The notes under the pieces: generated by a model | What the model saw: only the letters and a program-made list of their open reading frames with translations | The model's database searches: none | Told to the model about the DNA's origin: nothing | Translations under genes and position numbers: made by a program | Shown here: positions 8,309 through 18,313 of the stretch, in pieces | Layout: each line of letters opens with the position of its first letter | How positions within the stretch are numbered: the first letter of the stretch is position 1 | Source of the DNA: Hungatella hathewayi | GTDB lineage: Bacteria; Bacillota; Clostridia; Lachnospirales; Lachnospiraceae | Reading direction: 5' to 3' | DNA length: 64,000 bases | Assembly: GCA_025149285.1 (NCBI GenBank) | Contig: CP102274.1 | Span: 5,730,001 to 5,794,000, forward strand

Positions 8309-10738
8309 TCATTCTTCCAGCATATCTGTCCAGACAGCCTCTCCGCCTTTTTGGCCCGGCAGCCGTAATGTCTTAATTTCAAACGGCTGGAAATCCGCCT
8401 CTATGGTCTGTTCCAGTACACCGATTGTCAATTCTGCCTTCACCGCTCTGCCAGCTGTCTCATAAGCCCGGAGGATCAAATCCCCACTGCCGTCTTCCGC
8501 TTTTTTCAGCACTTCCACAACGATATTTTCCTGATTGACCTCCATCAGGGACCCCGTCTGTTCCAGACGGCCCTCATGGTACGTTTCAAACAGGGCAATC
8601 GGCCGGCAATTCATCACTTTCGCCCGTCTCACGGTCGCCGCATTTTCCCAGCTTCCGTCATGGGGATAGAGACCATACGTAAACGTCTGTGTTCCCTGGT
8701 CGATATAGACATATTCCAGATTTTCCTGCAGCTGGTACGGCTCATGGTGGGTATAAACCGGACTCCGAAGCACGGTAAGCGACGCCGTCTTTCCCGTCGC
8801 GCTGCCTGCAAATTTTCCTTCATTTAAGATGGACAGCCCATTCATGGAAGTCTCCATTCCAGGGTTCGTCCCCTCCAGATCCAGCCACATCTGCATGGGA
8901 TACTCTTCTCCGTCCGGCTCCCGCTGTTCCATACCATACGGTATTTCCCAGCTGGTTCGTAAATAATTCATATTCATAGGAAACTGAAGTTTTAACATGG
9001 CCTGTTTCTCGTGCCAGTCTACCGTAGTCTTGACCGCAATATAATCCAGATCCTGGAAAACCGAAAAATCCTGAATGATTCTGGAATTTCCCCAGACACT
9101 GGTTACACGGATCACACACTTGACCGGACCGTTCTCAACCGTACGGACGGAAACAGCCTTAAACCTGCCGATTACCTCATCAAAAATCCGCACTGCATGA
9201 GACCACGTATCGCTCTCGTCCCTGATAACTACCGGAACTGCCGCCGGACCGGAAAAATATTCCGTGCCGTCGTTCTTTTTTAACAGAGAAGCAATATAAC
9301 CTGTCTCCGGATCAAGGGTAAGCTTAAACCACCGATTCTCCGCACTGCACTCCGATACAGCCACCTCCGGAAACGTCTCTGCCTTCTCCCTGACCGCAAA
9401 CCGGTACGTTCTCCAGCCCAGAGAAGGAAGATCTGCCACAAAGCAGATGCGGCACCGCCCCTGTAAGGCTGCGCTTGACTGTACCAGCTGACAGGGAATC
9501 TGGTTTCCATTCTCATCAAGGAGCACCGTGCCCTCTTTCAATGTCCAGGACTCTGCCTGTACTTCCGCTTTCGTATTGAACGCATTAGGATTCACAACGA
9601 CCAGAGGCTTCATTCCCTCTTCCATCGGGATATTAATCTGCCAGGACAGCGACTGAACGGCACTGTTTAAGCCTCGTCCCGCTGCGTGAAGCGCATAGCC
9701 GTAATCCTCCGCCGCATCCTCGTACGACTCCCGTAAGCTGGTACCCGCCAGAATATCGTGGAACTGATTAAACAGCACGCTCTTCCATGCTTTCTGATAC
9801 TCCTCTGCCGGATACCTTATGCCTGTAAGGAGTCCCGCCATCACAGATACCCGCTCCGCCATAAGCAGACGCATCTCAGCCGCCCGGTTTAACGCCTTAA
9901 CTCTCGATTCCACGCTGTAACAGCCGCTGGAGTGGTGGAACAGCCCCCCGCAGACCACAGGCAGGTCTCTCCCCCTCTTTTTTACATCCTCAAAATATTC
10001 ATTGGGGGAGGACAGCTGAAGCTCCGGCATATCCGGTCTGGCGTTCATCCGATGGATACTGTCGATATTCTTCTTCGTAGGGCCGCCTCCATGGTTGCCG
10101 ACACCGTAAAAGCACATGATACCGCCATCGGAATTTTTGATCTCACCGGCGCACCGTCTGACATGCTCTTCGATCTGATCGGGCCAGGTACAGTATTCAA
10201 AGGGAAGCCGAAATGCGTTCACCGCAGAACCATCGGCAGACTTCCAGACAAAGTTTTCCCCTGCAATCCCCTTTTCGTGACGGCCGGGACGCATGAATAC
10301 ATAGCTGTCCATGCCGCATTTCTTCAATATCTGGGGAAGATTCCCGTTGTGGCCGAAGCTGTCCACATTGTATCCGCAGACCGCCTTTACCCCGAATTTC
10401 TCCTCAAAATACCTCTGGCCGTAAAGCCCCTGTCTCACAAAGGATTCTCCGCATGGGGCGTTGCAGTCCGGCTCGGTCCACCAGCCGCCCACGATCACCC
10501 ATCTTCCCTCTTTCACCCGGCTTCTGATCTCCTCAAACATGGATGGATCATTTTCCTCCACCCATTCATAATAGGCGGCAGAACTGCCGGTAAAGATAAA
10601 GTCGTCGTATTCTTTCATCCGGTCCAGCACAGATTTAAAAGTTGCCTTTACCTCCTGCAGCCCCTCCTGCCACTGCCAGAGCCAGACAACATCAATATGA
10701 GCATTTCCTATCATGTATAATTTTTTATCTTTCTCCAT
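8309..10738 (-). CDS. GH38 alpha-mannosidase (first of two)
   Basis: 809 residues. The N-terminal catalytic barrel shows the zinc-binding NAHIDVVWLWQW (about 12-23), the nucleophile region VDSFGHNGNLPQI (about 125-137), YGVGNHGGGPT, and the downstream helical domain (FNQFHDILAGTS). The rest is the GH38 beta-sandwich region. GH38 enzymes hydrolyse alpha-mannosides with retention. No signal peptide is present, so it acts inside the cell on imported oligosaccharides. Its start overlaps the end of the second GH38 by 14 bp. It is clearly related to its neighbour in sequence, so the two probably arose by duplication and may differ in linkage. Confidence 0.93.
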   Translation of the reverse strand: MEKDKKLYMIGNAHIDVVWLWQWQEGLQEVKATFKSVLDRMKEYDDFIFTGSSAAYYEWVEENDPSMFEEIRSRVKEGRWVIVGGWWTEPDCNAPCGESFVRQGLYGQRYFEEKFGVKAVCGYNVDSFGHNGNLPQILKKCGMDSYVFMRPGRHEKGIAGENFVWKSADGSAVNAFRLPFEYCTWPDQIEEHVRRCAGEIKNSDGGIMCFYGVGNHGGGPTKKNIDSIHRMNARPDMPELQLSSPNEYFEDVKKRGRDLPVVCGGLFHHSSGCYSVESRVKALNRAAEMRLLMAERVSVMAGLLTGIRYPAEEYQKAWKSVLFNQFHDILAGTSLRESYEDAAEDYGYALHAAGRGLNSAVQSLSWQINIPMEEGMKPLVVVNPNAFNTKAEVQAESWTLKEGTVLLDENGNQIPCQLVQSSAALQGRCRICFVADLPSLGWRTYRFAVREKAETFPEVAVSECSAENRWFKLTLDPETGYIASLLKKNDGTEYFSGPAAVPVVIRDESDTWSHAVRIFDEVIGRFKAVSVRTVENGPVKCVIRVTSVWGNSRIIQDFSVFQDLDYIAVKTTVDWHEKQAMLKLQFPMNMNYLRTSWEIPYGMEQREPDGEEYPMQMWLDLEGTNPGMETSMNGLSILNEGKFAGSATGKTASLTVLRSPVYTHHEPYQLQENLEYVYIDQGTQTFTYGLYPHDGSWENAATVRRAKVMNCRPIALFETYHEGRLEQTGSLMEVNQENIVVEVLKKAEDGSGDLILRAYETAGRAVKAELTIGVLEQTIEADFQPFEIKTLRLPGQKGGEAVWTDMLEE

Positions 10739-13184
10739 TCCGATCCCTTTCCTCTTCCCATTCCAGCAGATTCACTATTTTTATGTTCCTGCCTTCCCTG
10801 TCTGTTTTGATGGTCTGTATCTCATGATGCCCAATCGTCAGGGGATACGTATTTCCCATAAGGTACAGGTGATAGTCCGTATCTTTTCCCTCCAGTTCCA
10901 GCAGACGCAGAATGAAGCCATCGTCGTCCTCCGCCTTCTTCATCACCTGGACTGCCACGTTATCCCGGTCTGTTCCCGCAATCGATAAGACGATGGAGCC
11001 ACGGCCGTCGTTCGTCAGCGGCTTGTGGGCGCTGTCCATAAGATACTCATAAGAACCATTTGCTTTCTCAGCAATACGGTACAGCTCAGATGCGGGAAGC
11101 CGTTTCCCGTGAGGCTTTAATATCAGGTGAAATGTCTGCGTTCCAATATCCATGTATTCATAACTCTCAATCTCATTCTCCCAGTCCGGACTGCTTCCCT
11201 GAGCATAAATCGCACTCCGGGCTACAGTGATCTGCGTTCTGCCCTCAGTCAGGTTAAAGGCGTATTTTCCATCATTTGAGACGGCAAGGCCTCGTCCCGC
11301 TCCGTCTGCCGCATCGAGAAAGCGCTGCATATTATATTCGCCATCATCCCCTTTATGATCTCTCTCCACAATTCCATATGCAGTCTCCGCCCGGGTGATA
11401 AGACAGCCCTCCCCCGTCGGATAGGCGGTTTTTAAAAGCGCGCGGGGATGCGCAAAACACAGCCGGTTCTCCACCCTCAGTTCCCGTTCATCAGCCCCCA
11501 GGGAATAGAGCTGTTCCAGTCTCGTTCCCTCGTAAGACAGCCGGACCCGGATAGTCTCCCGAATCTCTCCGCTTTCTACCTTATCGATGGAATCCAGCCG
11601 AAAGGTTACGTTTCTGTCTTCAAATCGCTTTCCCTGCAGACCGCCCCACGCATCCCGCTCGTCCACATACAGCCGGACAGAAGCCGGGCCTTTTAAGGCG
11701 TCGTATCCGGCAGTCCTGTCCTTCAGGGCACACAGCATTCCCGTCTCCGGATCAAACTCTGCCCGTAAAAACCGGTTTTCCAGCGTATAGGGATCCGGAT
11801 TGTCGAGTTCCATGTTCTGATTGAAGCCAAGGGACGGCGTCTCTTTCCTGAGCCTGTATACCGCATAGCCGCAGGAAGGAACCGATGCATGGAAGACGAT
11901 GCGGCGTCTTCCTCCCAACACCGTGTGGCGGACTTTTGCCGCAGTATGTATTCTCTGATACGGTACCTCATTTCCGAAGGGATCGGACAGCTTAAGCGGA
12001 CTCTGGCAAAACCATTCCAGTTCCACCTCCACATAATCAGAAAAGTCTTTGCCATGGGGGTTAAACAGGAACAGGGGGTATCCCTCTCCGCTGGTATCCA
12101 GGCTGTTCACGATTCTCTGCTTCGCCGTTTCTCTGACTGATGCGGCTTTGGCACATACCGCCGAGAGCTGCATCACCGCTTCCTCCCTCGCCGGCTTAAT
12201 AGTAGTACCTCCCATGGTATCGTGAAACTCATTGAAATGCAGACCGTTCCACAGGTCTTCTATTTTCCCGGTTTCCTCCGGCCACACTCCCGTCAGCGCG
12301 GCCGCCATGGACAGGAATGTGTCTGCGGCCATAAGCCGTCCTTCTGCCAGTCGGTTCAACTGTTTAAACCTCGAATCGTTGGAATAGCACCCCTGATTGA
12401 TTTTTTCAAACGGTCCCATTTTTACAGGGAGTCTCCAGTCCCTGATATCTTCCAGGAACTCCCCAAAGGAAGCAAAATGCAGCTCTGCACCGTCAAAGTC
12501 CTCTATCTGTTCACGGATTGTTTCTATATTTTCAATCGTCGGACCGCCTCCATGATTACCCACGCCGTAGCAGCAGACCATTTTGTCATATTCTTTTGTA
12601 CGTTCCAGTGTATCATTGATATTTTTCAGGGTCGGTTCCCGGAACCAGGTGGTGTACTCCGCAGGAAGGCATATGGCATTCACGCTGCTTCCGTCCGGAC
12701 TTTCCCACCGGAAGACCGGGGTATCCAGTCTTGGGCGCATAAACACATAGGAATCCATGCCGCTCTTTTTTAATATCTGCGGAAGGCTGCCGCTGTGACC
12801 AAAGCTGTCCACATTGGAGCCGATCCGGCATATTTCCCCAAAGCGGTCTTTTAAATAGCGCTGGCCGTACAGGCCATGGCGGGCAAAGGCTTCGCCGCAG
12901 GGAAGGAGACAGTCCGGTTCGATGAACCAGCCTCCCGTTATCTCCCATCTGCCCTCCAGAACCCGCTGTCTGATCTCCTCGAATAAATCAGGCAGAAGTT
13001 TTTCAATCCACTGAAAGAATGCTGTGGACGTGGAAGTAAACCTGTAATCCTCAAATTCCCGCATCCGGTCCAGGGCAGACTGAAACGTGGCCTTTACCTC
13101 CTGCATTCCTTCCTCCCATTCCCAGAACCATACCGGGTCAATATGGGAATTTCCTATCATATAGAGCTGTTTTTTCTCCATCAT
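10725..13184 (-). CDS. GH38 alpha-mannosidase (second of two)
   Basis: 819 residues from the ATG at 13184; a second ATG follows at once and CAGGAG lies a few bases upstream. Motifs parallel the downstream copy: NSHIDPVWFWEWEEG for zinc, NVDSFGHSGSLPQI for the nucleophile, YGVGNHGGGPT, and FNEFHDTMGGTT. No signal peptide. It starts 16 bp after the FAD oxidoreductase stop and overlaps the next GH38 gene, so the operon is tightly packed. The expected role is cytoplasmic removal of alpha-mannosyl (or manno-configured) residues from imported glycans. The exact linkage is unknown. Confidence 0.93.
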   Translation of the reverse strand: MMEKKQLYMIGNSHIDPVWFWEWEEGMQEVKATFQSALDRMREFEDYRFTSTSTAFFQWIEKLLPDLFEEIRQRVLEGRWEITGGWFIEPDCLLPCGEAFARHGLYGQRYLKDRFGEICRIGSNVDSFGHSGSLPQILKKSGMDSYVFMRPRLDTPVFRWESPDGSSVNAICLPAEYTTWFREPTLKNINDTLERTKEYDKMVCCYGVGNHGGGPTIENIETIREQIEDFDGAELHFASFGEFLEDIRDWRLPVKMGPFEKINQGCYSNDSRFKQLNRLAEGRLMAADTFLSMAAALTGVWPEETGKIEDLWNGLHFNEFHDTMGGTTIKPAREEAVMQLSAVCAKAASVRETAKQRIVNSLDTSGEGYPLFLFNPHGKDFSDYVEVELEWFCQSPLKLSDPFGNEVPYQRIHTAAKVRHTVLGGRRRIVFHASVPSCGYAVYRLRKETPSLGFNQNMELDNPDPYTLENRFLRAEFDPETGMLCALKDRTAGYDALKGPASVRLYVDERDAWGGLQGKRFEDRNVTFRLDSIDKVESGEIRETIRVRLSYEGTRLEQLYSLGADERELRVENRLCFAHPRALLKTAYPTGEGCLITRAETAYGIVERDHKGDDGEYNMQRFLDAADGAGRGLAVSNDGKYAFNLTEGRTQITVARSAIYAQGSSPDWENEIESYEYMDIGTQTFHLILKPHGKRLPASELYRIAEKANGSYEYLMDSAHKPLTNDGRGSIVLSIAGTDRDNVAVQVMKKAEDDDGFILRLLELEGKDTDYHLYLMGNTYPLTIGHHEIQTIKTDREGRNIKIVNLLEWEEERDRNGER

Positions 13185-13199
13185 GCATCTCCTGCTCAC

Positions 13200-15818
13200 T
13201 CACCATATTTTTTCTGCGCCGCCCAAGTCCCCTTCTTCCACAGACTGCTTCACCATCTCAGCCGATCTGCGGATCGCCAGACAGCGGACCTTGCTCAGCC
13301 GTTCCAGACCTTTTACCCCTTCTCTCTCCCCCAGCCCGGCTAACGACTGGTACAGAAGAAGCTGAAGCATCTGCATACGCTCCGCCAGCAGGGATACCTG
13401 ATTCTCTTCCTGCAGCGCAGTCTGAAACTCAGGCAGTTCCGCCAGCCCCTTAAGAAGCGGAATAAACTCCGTACGGCTGCTCCTCCTGGCCGCATAGGCA
13501 AAGCATTCCAGATAGGAATACGTCCCCTTTCTGATATCCATGTAATCCCGCTCTTCCTTCTTCAGCACTTCAAACACCAGATAAAATGGTTCCATGGAAA
13601 ATCCGTCTCCGCCGGACAGCAGATTTAAGTCATACACAAGCTCCGGCATCACTCCATGATCCGGGAGAAGCTGTGCACACATCACAGATCCTTTTCTCAC
13701 CGGCAGACCGGGCTTTGCCTCATTAATCCTCCGCACAATACTCTGCTGCATATCTTCCATATAATCATTGCATCCATGAAACAGCGCCGCCCGTTTCAGT
13801 ACCGCCAGCGTTCCCTGGTCCCGCCCATATTCATCCGCTTCCAGCGCCTGTATCCGCTTACGGATACAGGGCAGTACATGTTCGCTCTCACCGCATACAA
13901 GCGCCAGCAGCGGACTAATCTTCGTCTCCTCATACGTAAACGGAACGTCAATCCAGTGTGTACGGCTCTCTCCCGTTACCTGTCCTGCATAAAATGCATA
14001 ATCCGGAATATTCCTGCTGCCACTTTGATACCGGATTTTATCTGGAAGAGTCAGACTGTCCCCCGTCGCCTCCCTGATCCATGCCCGCCTCTGCGGAATG
14101 GAAAGTGCTTCTATCAGACAGCCGGATTTCGCCGCCCTGGCTGCAAGCAGTCCCAGGACTGCCCCCTGGTGCATCAGATCCGGCTGCATACGCAGCCCGG
14201 GAAAGGCGTTATGGGTAGCAGAGACTGCCTTCCCCGCCACATACAGTCCTTCCAGGCTGTATCCCTCCCGGTGTTTCGGGACCAATGCGCTTAAGGGAAT
14301 CTGCATGTTTACCTGAGGCGGAAGATATCCGCAGTATACCATGTCTGCATCCAGCTTTCCTTTTGGATCATAGTTGGAAAAGAAGGTGCAGATCCCGTCA
14401 TCATACGTCCGGAACGTGCATATGTCCCGCAGATCGATCATTTTTTTCCCTGTGATATGGCGGCTCTCACGCATACTCACATAAGCCCCATGATCAAACG
14501 TCCCCTCCCCCCGCTCTCTGCCAAGAACGGCAAACCGGGTCATGTCCTCCGGATCAGATGCCATCACCATGGAGGAAAAATTATTCCGGTATCCGGCAGT
14601 TCCCGTATACTGGGCCAGAGAAGCCCAGTACGTAAAGCAGTCCCGGCCAGAACCATAGACCGTCTCCGCACCAGAAAAATACGCCAGATCTCCGTCGCCC
14701 GTTGCATCGATGATCAGAGAGCCTCTCAGGGTTTTCTTTCCAGCGTGTCCCGCTGTTTTTACGCCGCAGACGCGGGTTCCCTCCTTTACCACATCGTATG
14801 CAATCTGTCCGAAGACCACGGATACACCGGCCTCAAGACACAGCTTTAACAGCACGTATCCTCTTATCCCCGCATGGAAATCATCATACTCACTCCACAG
14901 CCCCGGTTTTCTGCTGATTCCATACTGCTGTTCCAGCCGGTCCGTCTCCAGATCAATCTCTTCCACATCCCTGTAACGTTTTCCAAACCAGTAAGTACTG
15001 ACACCCCCTAACGTGGCGGTTCCTCCCAGATCATACTGCGGTTCAATCAGAACCGTCCCGGCGCCGCCCCGGGCGGCATACAGCGCCGCCATGGCCCCGG
15101 CTGTGCCGCCTCCCACGACGATCACGTCAAACGGTGCCTCTTTCAGGTTTGAGCAGGATTTTTCCCCTTTTCCCGCCCGGAGAGCAAAACGTCCCAGATT
15201 GAGAGCCGGATTTTCCGCCTTTGATCTCCCAAAGGCCAGAAGCAGTTCTCTCCTTCCAGCCAGCAGATTCTCCGCTTCCGTCGCTCTCGGCTTCCAGAGA
15301 AACGGCGCCTTCAGAATCCGGTTTTTACCGGTTTTTTCATCGGTTATCCAGGCCGCACAGACCGTCCTTCCCCCTTTATTCGTCTGGCTAAACTTCTCAT
15401 GATAACGGCACCGGACTCTATACAGTCCCCCCTTGGAGGCAAATCTTACTTCAATTTTCTCCTTCTCCTCAGAAACCGCGTCCATAAAATACAACCCGTA
15501 GCAGAATTCTGCTCCCTGCTCGCGGCATAACCGCTCCAGATACTTTTTATATCCATCCGGATGCAGACAGCCGTTCTCCCAGAGAGAATCCGGAAAAAAT
15601 CCCTGCAGTTCCGGACTGCTTTCATAATCTAAGTAACTGCCTATATCTGCGGCGAGAAAGGTCTCCTCCACAGCCAGCAGCACCCTTTCGCCCCGGCGCG
15701 CCAGACAGATTGACCGTTTCACCGCCTCCAGCGTATTACCGGTTATCAGATATCCTGTCTCTCTCCACCGGTCGGGGGACTCCGGCTTCAGAATTTCCTG
15801 TCCCAGCTCAAATCCCAT
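13200..15818 (-). CDS. FAD-dependent oxidoreductase with a degenerate extra N-terminal domain
   Basis: 872 residues, of which the FAD_oxidored-type part starts near residue 228 with DVIVVGGGTAGAMAALYAA, then LGGTATLGGVSTYWFG and DATGDGDLAYFSGA. GLYVAGKAVSATHNAF is a late FAD-contact motif. The first ~200 residues resemble a second nucleotide-binding fold (YLITGNTLEAVKRSICLARRGERVLLAVEE) whose GxGxxG loop is lost. A helical C-terminal region follows the FAD part. Proteins of this family occur in gut glycan loci and may oxidise sugars or glycosides, but the reaction here is unknown. It sits between the phosphorylase and the mannosidases. Confidence 0.82.
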   Translation of the reverse strand: MGFELGQEILKPESPDRWRETGYLITGNTLEAVKRSICLARRGERVLLAVEETFLAADIGSYLDYESSPELQGFFPDSLWENGCLHPDGYKKYLERLCREQGAEFCYGLYFMDAVSEEKEKIEVRFASKGGLYRVRCRYHEKFSQTNKGGRTVCAAWITDEKTGKNRILKAPFLWKPRATEAENLLAGRRELLLAFGRSKAENPALNLGRFALRAGKGEKSCSNLKEAPFDVIVVGGGTAGAMAALYAARGGAGTVLIEPQYDLGGTATLGGVSTYWFGKRYRDVEEIDLETDRLEQQYGISRKPGLWSEYDDFHAGIRGYVLLKLCLEAGVSVVFGQIAYDVVKEGTRVCGVKTAGHAGKKTLRGSLIIDATGDGDLAYFSGAETVYGSGRDCFTYWASLAQYTGTAGYRNNFSSMVMASDPEDMTRFAVLGRERGEGTFDHGAYVSMRESRHITGKKMIDLRDICTFRTYDDGICTFFSNYDPKGKLDADMVYCGYLPPQVNMQIPLSALVPKHREGYSLEGLYVAGKAVSATHNAFPGLRMQPDLMHQGAVLGLLAARAAKSGCLIEALSIPQRRAWIREATGDSLTLPDKIRYQSGSRNIPDYAFYAGQVTGESRTHWIDVPFTYEETKISPLLALVCGESEHVLPCIRKRIQALEADEYGRDQGTLAVLKRAALFHGCNDYMEDMQQSIVRRINEAKPGLPVRKGSVMCAQLLPDHGVMPELVYDLNLLSGGDGFSMEPFYLVFEVLKKEERDYMDIRKGTYSYLECFAYAARRSSRTEFIPLLKGLAELPEFQTALQEENQVSLLAERMQMLQLLLYQSLAGLGEREGVKGLERLSKVRCLAIRRSAEMVKQSVEEGDLGGAEKIW

Positions 15819-15859
15819 CTGTTTTCCTCTCCTGACGACCGGTCAGACGGCCATTGCCA

Positions 15860-17320
15860 TTAAAAGCTAAAATCACGGTCCAGATCCAGCGCCTTCTCAC
15901 AGCCCTCCCGGTCGAGATACGTAATGGCAAAGGAATGGCTCTTTAATTCCGCCTTCAAATCCGCCCGGCACGGTCCCGCCATCCAGGAAATCCAAAGGCG
16001 CTCATCCGGCGTGTTGTGAACTGTCATCTCCCCGTCAAACACGGGATATTCATTTCGAAACTGCATCATCACGCACAGCTGCTTTACGACAGGCTTCTCC
16101 GCCAGCCGTTCAATCTCTTCTACAGTATAGTTGTGTCTGCTGATATTCCGGTCATAGTTGGTGCGTTCCATCAGTTCATAATCATTTTCGCCGGCCAGGA
16201 GCCCCATGTAGTAGACCTGTGGAATCCCCGGGGTGAAAAACTGAATGGCACGGGACAGAAGATAGCTGTCATCCCGTTCCCCCACAGCCGAATAGTAGGA
16301 ACAGTTTATCTGATACACCACCTTCTCTCCGCTGCTGTTGCCGCCGCTGTAATCCCATTTAAAATTAGCTCCATACTGTTCGGTCTGGTCAACCACAGCC
16401 TGAAGCTCCTCCGGGGAGAGTAAATCCACGACATCCACGGTTCCCAGTCCGTCATGGGTATCCAGCGTCGTCTGTTGATTCCTGGGGCATATGGCAAGCC
16501 AGTGTCTGATTCTGGCACTGCTGCCCGAGTAGAGCGTATGAAGCACCATAACCGGCAGAACAAAATCGTAAACTGCATAGCCGTGTTCAGCAATTTTAAG
16601 CTGTACGGTATAATGGTCATGAATCTCCGGCAGCATGGGAATCCCTTTCTCATCCAGCACGCGCTGAATCCGGTCCATCATCTCCCAGATCTCCGGTTCC
16701 AGGAAAAAACAGGTGGTGCCCACTTTTTTCGTGGCAAAAGCAAAGGCGTCTAAGCGCAGCTGGGAAAGCCCCTGATCCATCAGAAAACGCAGTGTACGTT
16801 CCACGTAGTTCCATGCCGATTCACTCCGCAGATCCAGATCCATCTGCTCATCATCAAAGGTACACCAGATCTTTTCTGTGGTTCCATCCCGAAATGCAAT
16901 TTCTTCGCACGGTGCGCACGGTTTCCTCTTGTTCAGCAGTTCCACCTGTTCTTCCGTCGGTTCCCCGCCCGGCCAGAACTTACGGAAGCGCAGAAACATA
17001 TCCGCGTATTCCGACTCATCATGCTTCTCAATAAAATCCAGGAATTCCGGACTTCTTCTGGACAGATGGTTAATCATAAAGTCAAACATCAATTCGTAAT
17101 CCTCTGCAATTTCCCTTATGTCCTCCCAGGTTCCAAAGGCTTCATCCACCTCCCGGTAATTGATCGGCGCAAAGCCCCGGTCCCCGGATGACGGAAAAAA
17201 GGGCAGAATATGGATCGAATGAATCTCCCTTCTGAAATACCGGTCAATAACCCCTTTCATCTCTTTTAAATTCTTTCCAAAGCTGTCGGCATATGTAATC
17301 AGCATAATCTTATTTTTCAT
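15860..17320 (-). CDS. GH13_18 sucrose phosphorylase-like glycoside phosphorylase
   Basis: 486 residues, matching sucrose phosphorylase in length and order. It begins MLITYADSFGKNLKEM and has the catalytic RLDAFAFATKKVGTTCF (nucleophile Asp, about 190), LPEIHDHY (acid Glu, about 234) and LDTHDGLGTVDV (stabilising Asp, about 292), then PGIPQVYYMGLLAGENDYEL. These enzymes split alpha-glucosides with phosphate to give glucose-1-phosphate. The family also contains glucosylglycerate, glucosylglycerol and sucrose-6-phosphate phosphorylases, and I cannot assign the acceptor. The operon setting, with kinases and GH36/GH38, suggests phosphorolysis of an imported oligosaccharide. Confidence 0.88.
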   Translation of the reverse strand: MKNKIMLITYADSFGKNLKEMKGVIDRYFRREIHSIHILPFFPSSGDRGFAPINYREVDEAFGTWEDIREIAEDYELMFDFMINHLSRRSPEFLDFIEKHDESEYADMFLRFRKFWPGGEPTEEQVELLNKRKPCAPCEEIAFRDGTTEKIWCTFDDEQMDLDLRSESAWNYVERTLRFLMDQGLSQLRLDAFAFATKKVGTTCFFLEPEIWEMMDRIQRVLDEKGIPMLPEIHDHYTVQLKIAEHGYAVYDFVLPVMVLHTLYSGSSARIRHWLAICPRNQQTTLDTHDGLGTVDVVDLLSPEELQAVVDQTEQYGANFKWDYSGGNSSGEKVVYQINCSYYSAVGERDDSYLLSRAIQFFTPGIPQVYYMGLLAGENDYELMERTNYDRNISRHNYTVEEIERLAEKPVVKQLCVMMQFRNEYPVFDGEMTVHNTPDERLWISWMAGPCRADLKAELKSHSFAITYLDREGCEKALDLDRDFSF

Positions 17321-17332
17321 CGTTTTCTTCCC

Positions 17333-18313
17333 TTATCTGTAAAAATCATCGTAGGCTTTCATCCCTACAGAAACAGCCGCATAGTCCCCTATCATCTCTC
17401 CCAGAGTGGCCGGTACAATCTTACAGGCTTTTCCCGACGCAGCCAGGGCTTCTCTTGCAATGACCGCCTGCATTCCCGGCTCCAGAGCCTCCCTCTGCCT
17501 GGCGTATATACTGCCAAGCACGATCATATCCGGATTTAAAATATCGATCAGGATGGAAAGACCTCTTCCCAGATACTCCGCCACGATATCAAAGATCTCC
17601 CTTGCCGTGGCATCGCCTTCCTCCAGTGCCCGGCCAATTTCCTTACAGTCTACCTGCGGCAGCATATCCATCGACTTGCAGAAGGAGGGAACAACACCTT
17701 TTTCCAGGGCTTCCTGTGCCTTCATCCTTCCTAAATTGGCGATCCCTCCTCCGCTGCAGAAGCCCTCAAAGGAGCCGTTTTTTCCATAGCCATAAGGCCC
17801 ATCCTTTTCCAGGCGGATATGTCCTACCTCTCCCGCCATACAGGTGGCTCCCTGATACAGCTGGCCGTTTAAGATCATGCCGGCACCCATCCCGGTTCCG
17901 AAGGTTAAGAACACCATATTTTTCGTCCCTTTCCCCGCGCCAAGCCTCCATTCCGCCAGAGCACACGCATCCGCATCGTTCTGCAGCATAACCGGCACAC
18001 GGAATGCATTGCGCAAAGGTGTGAAAATATCCGCATTATCCCATTCCGGCAAATTGGGAGGCGCCATGATGATTCCTTTTTCCGCATCCAGCGGTCCGCC
18101 GCACGAAATACCGATCGAGCAGAGCCGCCAGTCCGGACTGGCTTTTAACTGAGTCTGGATAATCTCGATATACTCATGAAAAGCCGAGTGATAATCCGCC
18201 GTCCTTGTAGGCCTTTTTACCTTATCCAGGATCTCAATTCCCCCATCCGCATAACGGGCAAAGGAGACGGCGCTCTTCGTTCCTCCAATATCTATTCCTG
18301 CAATTATCTGCAT
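17333..18313 (-). CDS. ROK-family sugar kinase with a lost zinc motif
   Basis: 326 residues. ATP loop GIDIGGTKSAVSFA (about 6-19), sugar-binding NDADACALAEW (about 113-123, catalytic Asp), and GTGMGAGMILNG follow the ROK plan. The usual zinc motif GHxxx...CxCGxxGC is altered: GHIRLEKDGPYGYGKNGSFEGFCSGGG keeps the His but lacks the first three Cys. There is no N-terminal HTH, so it is an enzyme rather than a repressor, probably phosphorylating a hexose released by the operon's hydrolases. It overlaps the FGGY kinase end by 10 bp. Sugar specificity is unknown. Confidence 0.87.
   Translation of the reverse strand: MQIIAGIDIGGTKSAVSFARYADGGIEILDKVKRPTRTADYHSAFHEYIEIIQTQLKASPDWRLCSIGISCGGPLDAEKGIIMAPPNLPEWDNADIFTPLRNAFRVPVMLQNDADACALAEWRLGAGKGTKNMVFLTFGTGMGAGMILNGQLYQGATCMAGEVGHIRLEKDGPYGYGKNGSFEGFCSGGGIANLGRMKAQEALEKGVVPSFCKSMDMLPQVDCKEIGRALEEGDATAREIFDIVAEYLGRGLSILIDILNPDMIVLGSIYARQREALEPGMQAVIAREALAASGKACKIVPATLGEMIGDYAAVSVGMKAYDDFYR

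Noticed and set aside
8576..8827. ORF opposite the GH38 gene
   Set aside because: Shadow of the alpha-mannosidase; composition and lack of a ribosome site do not support a gene.
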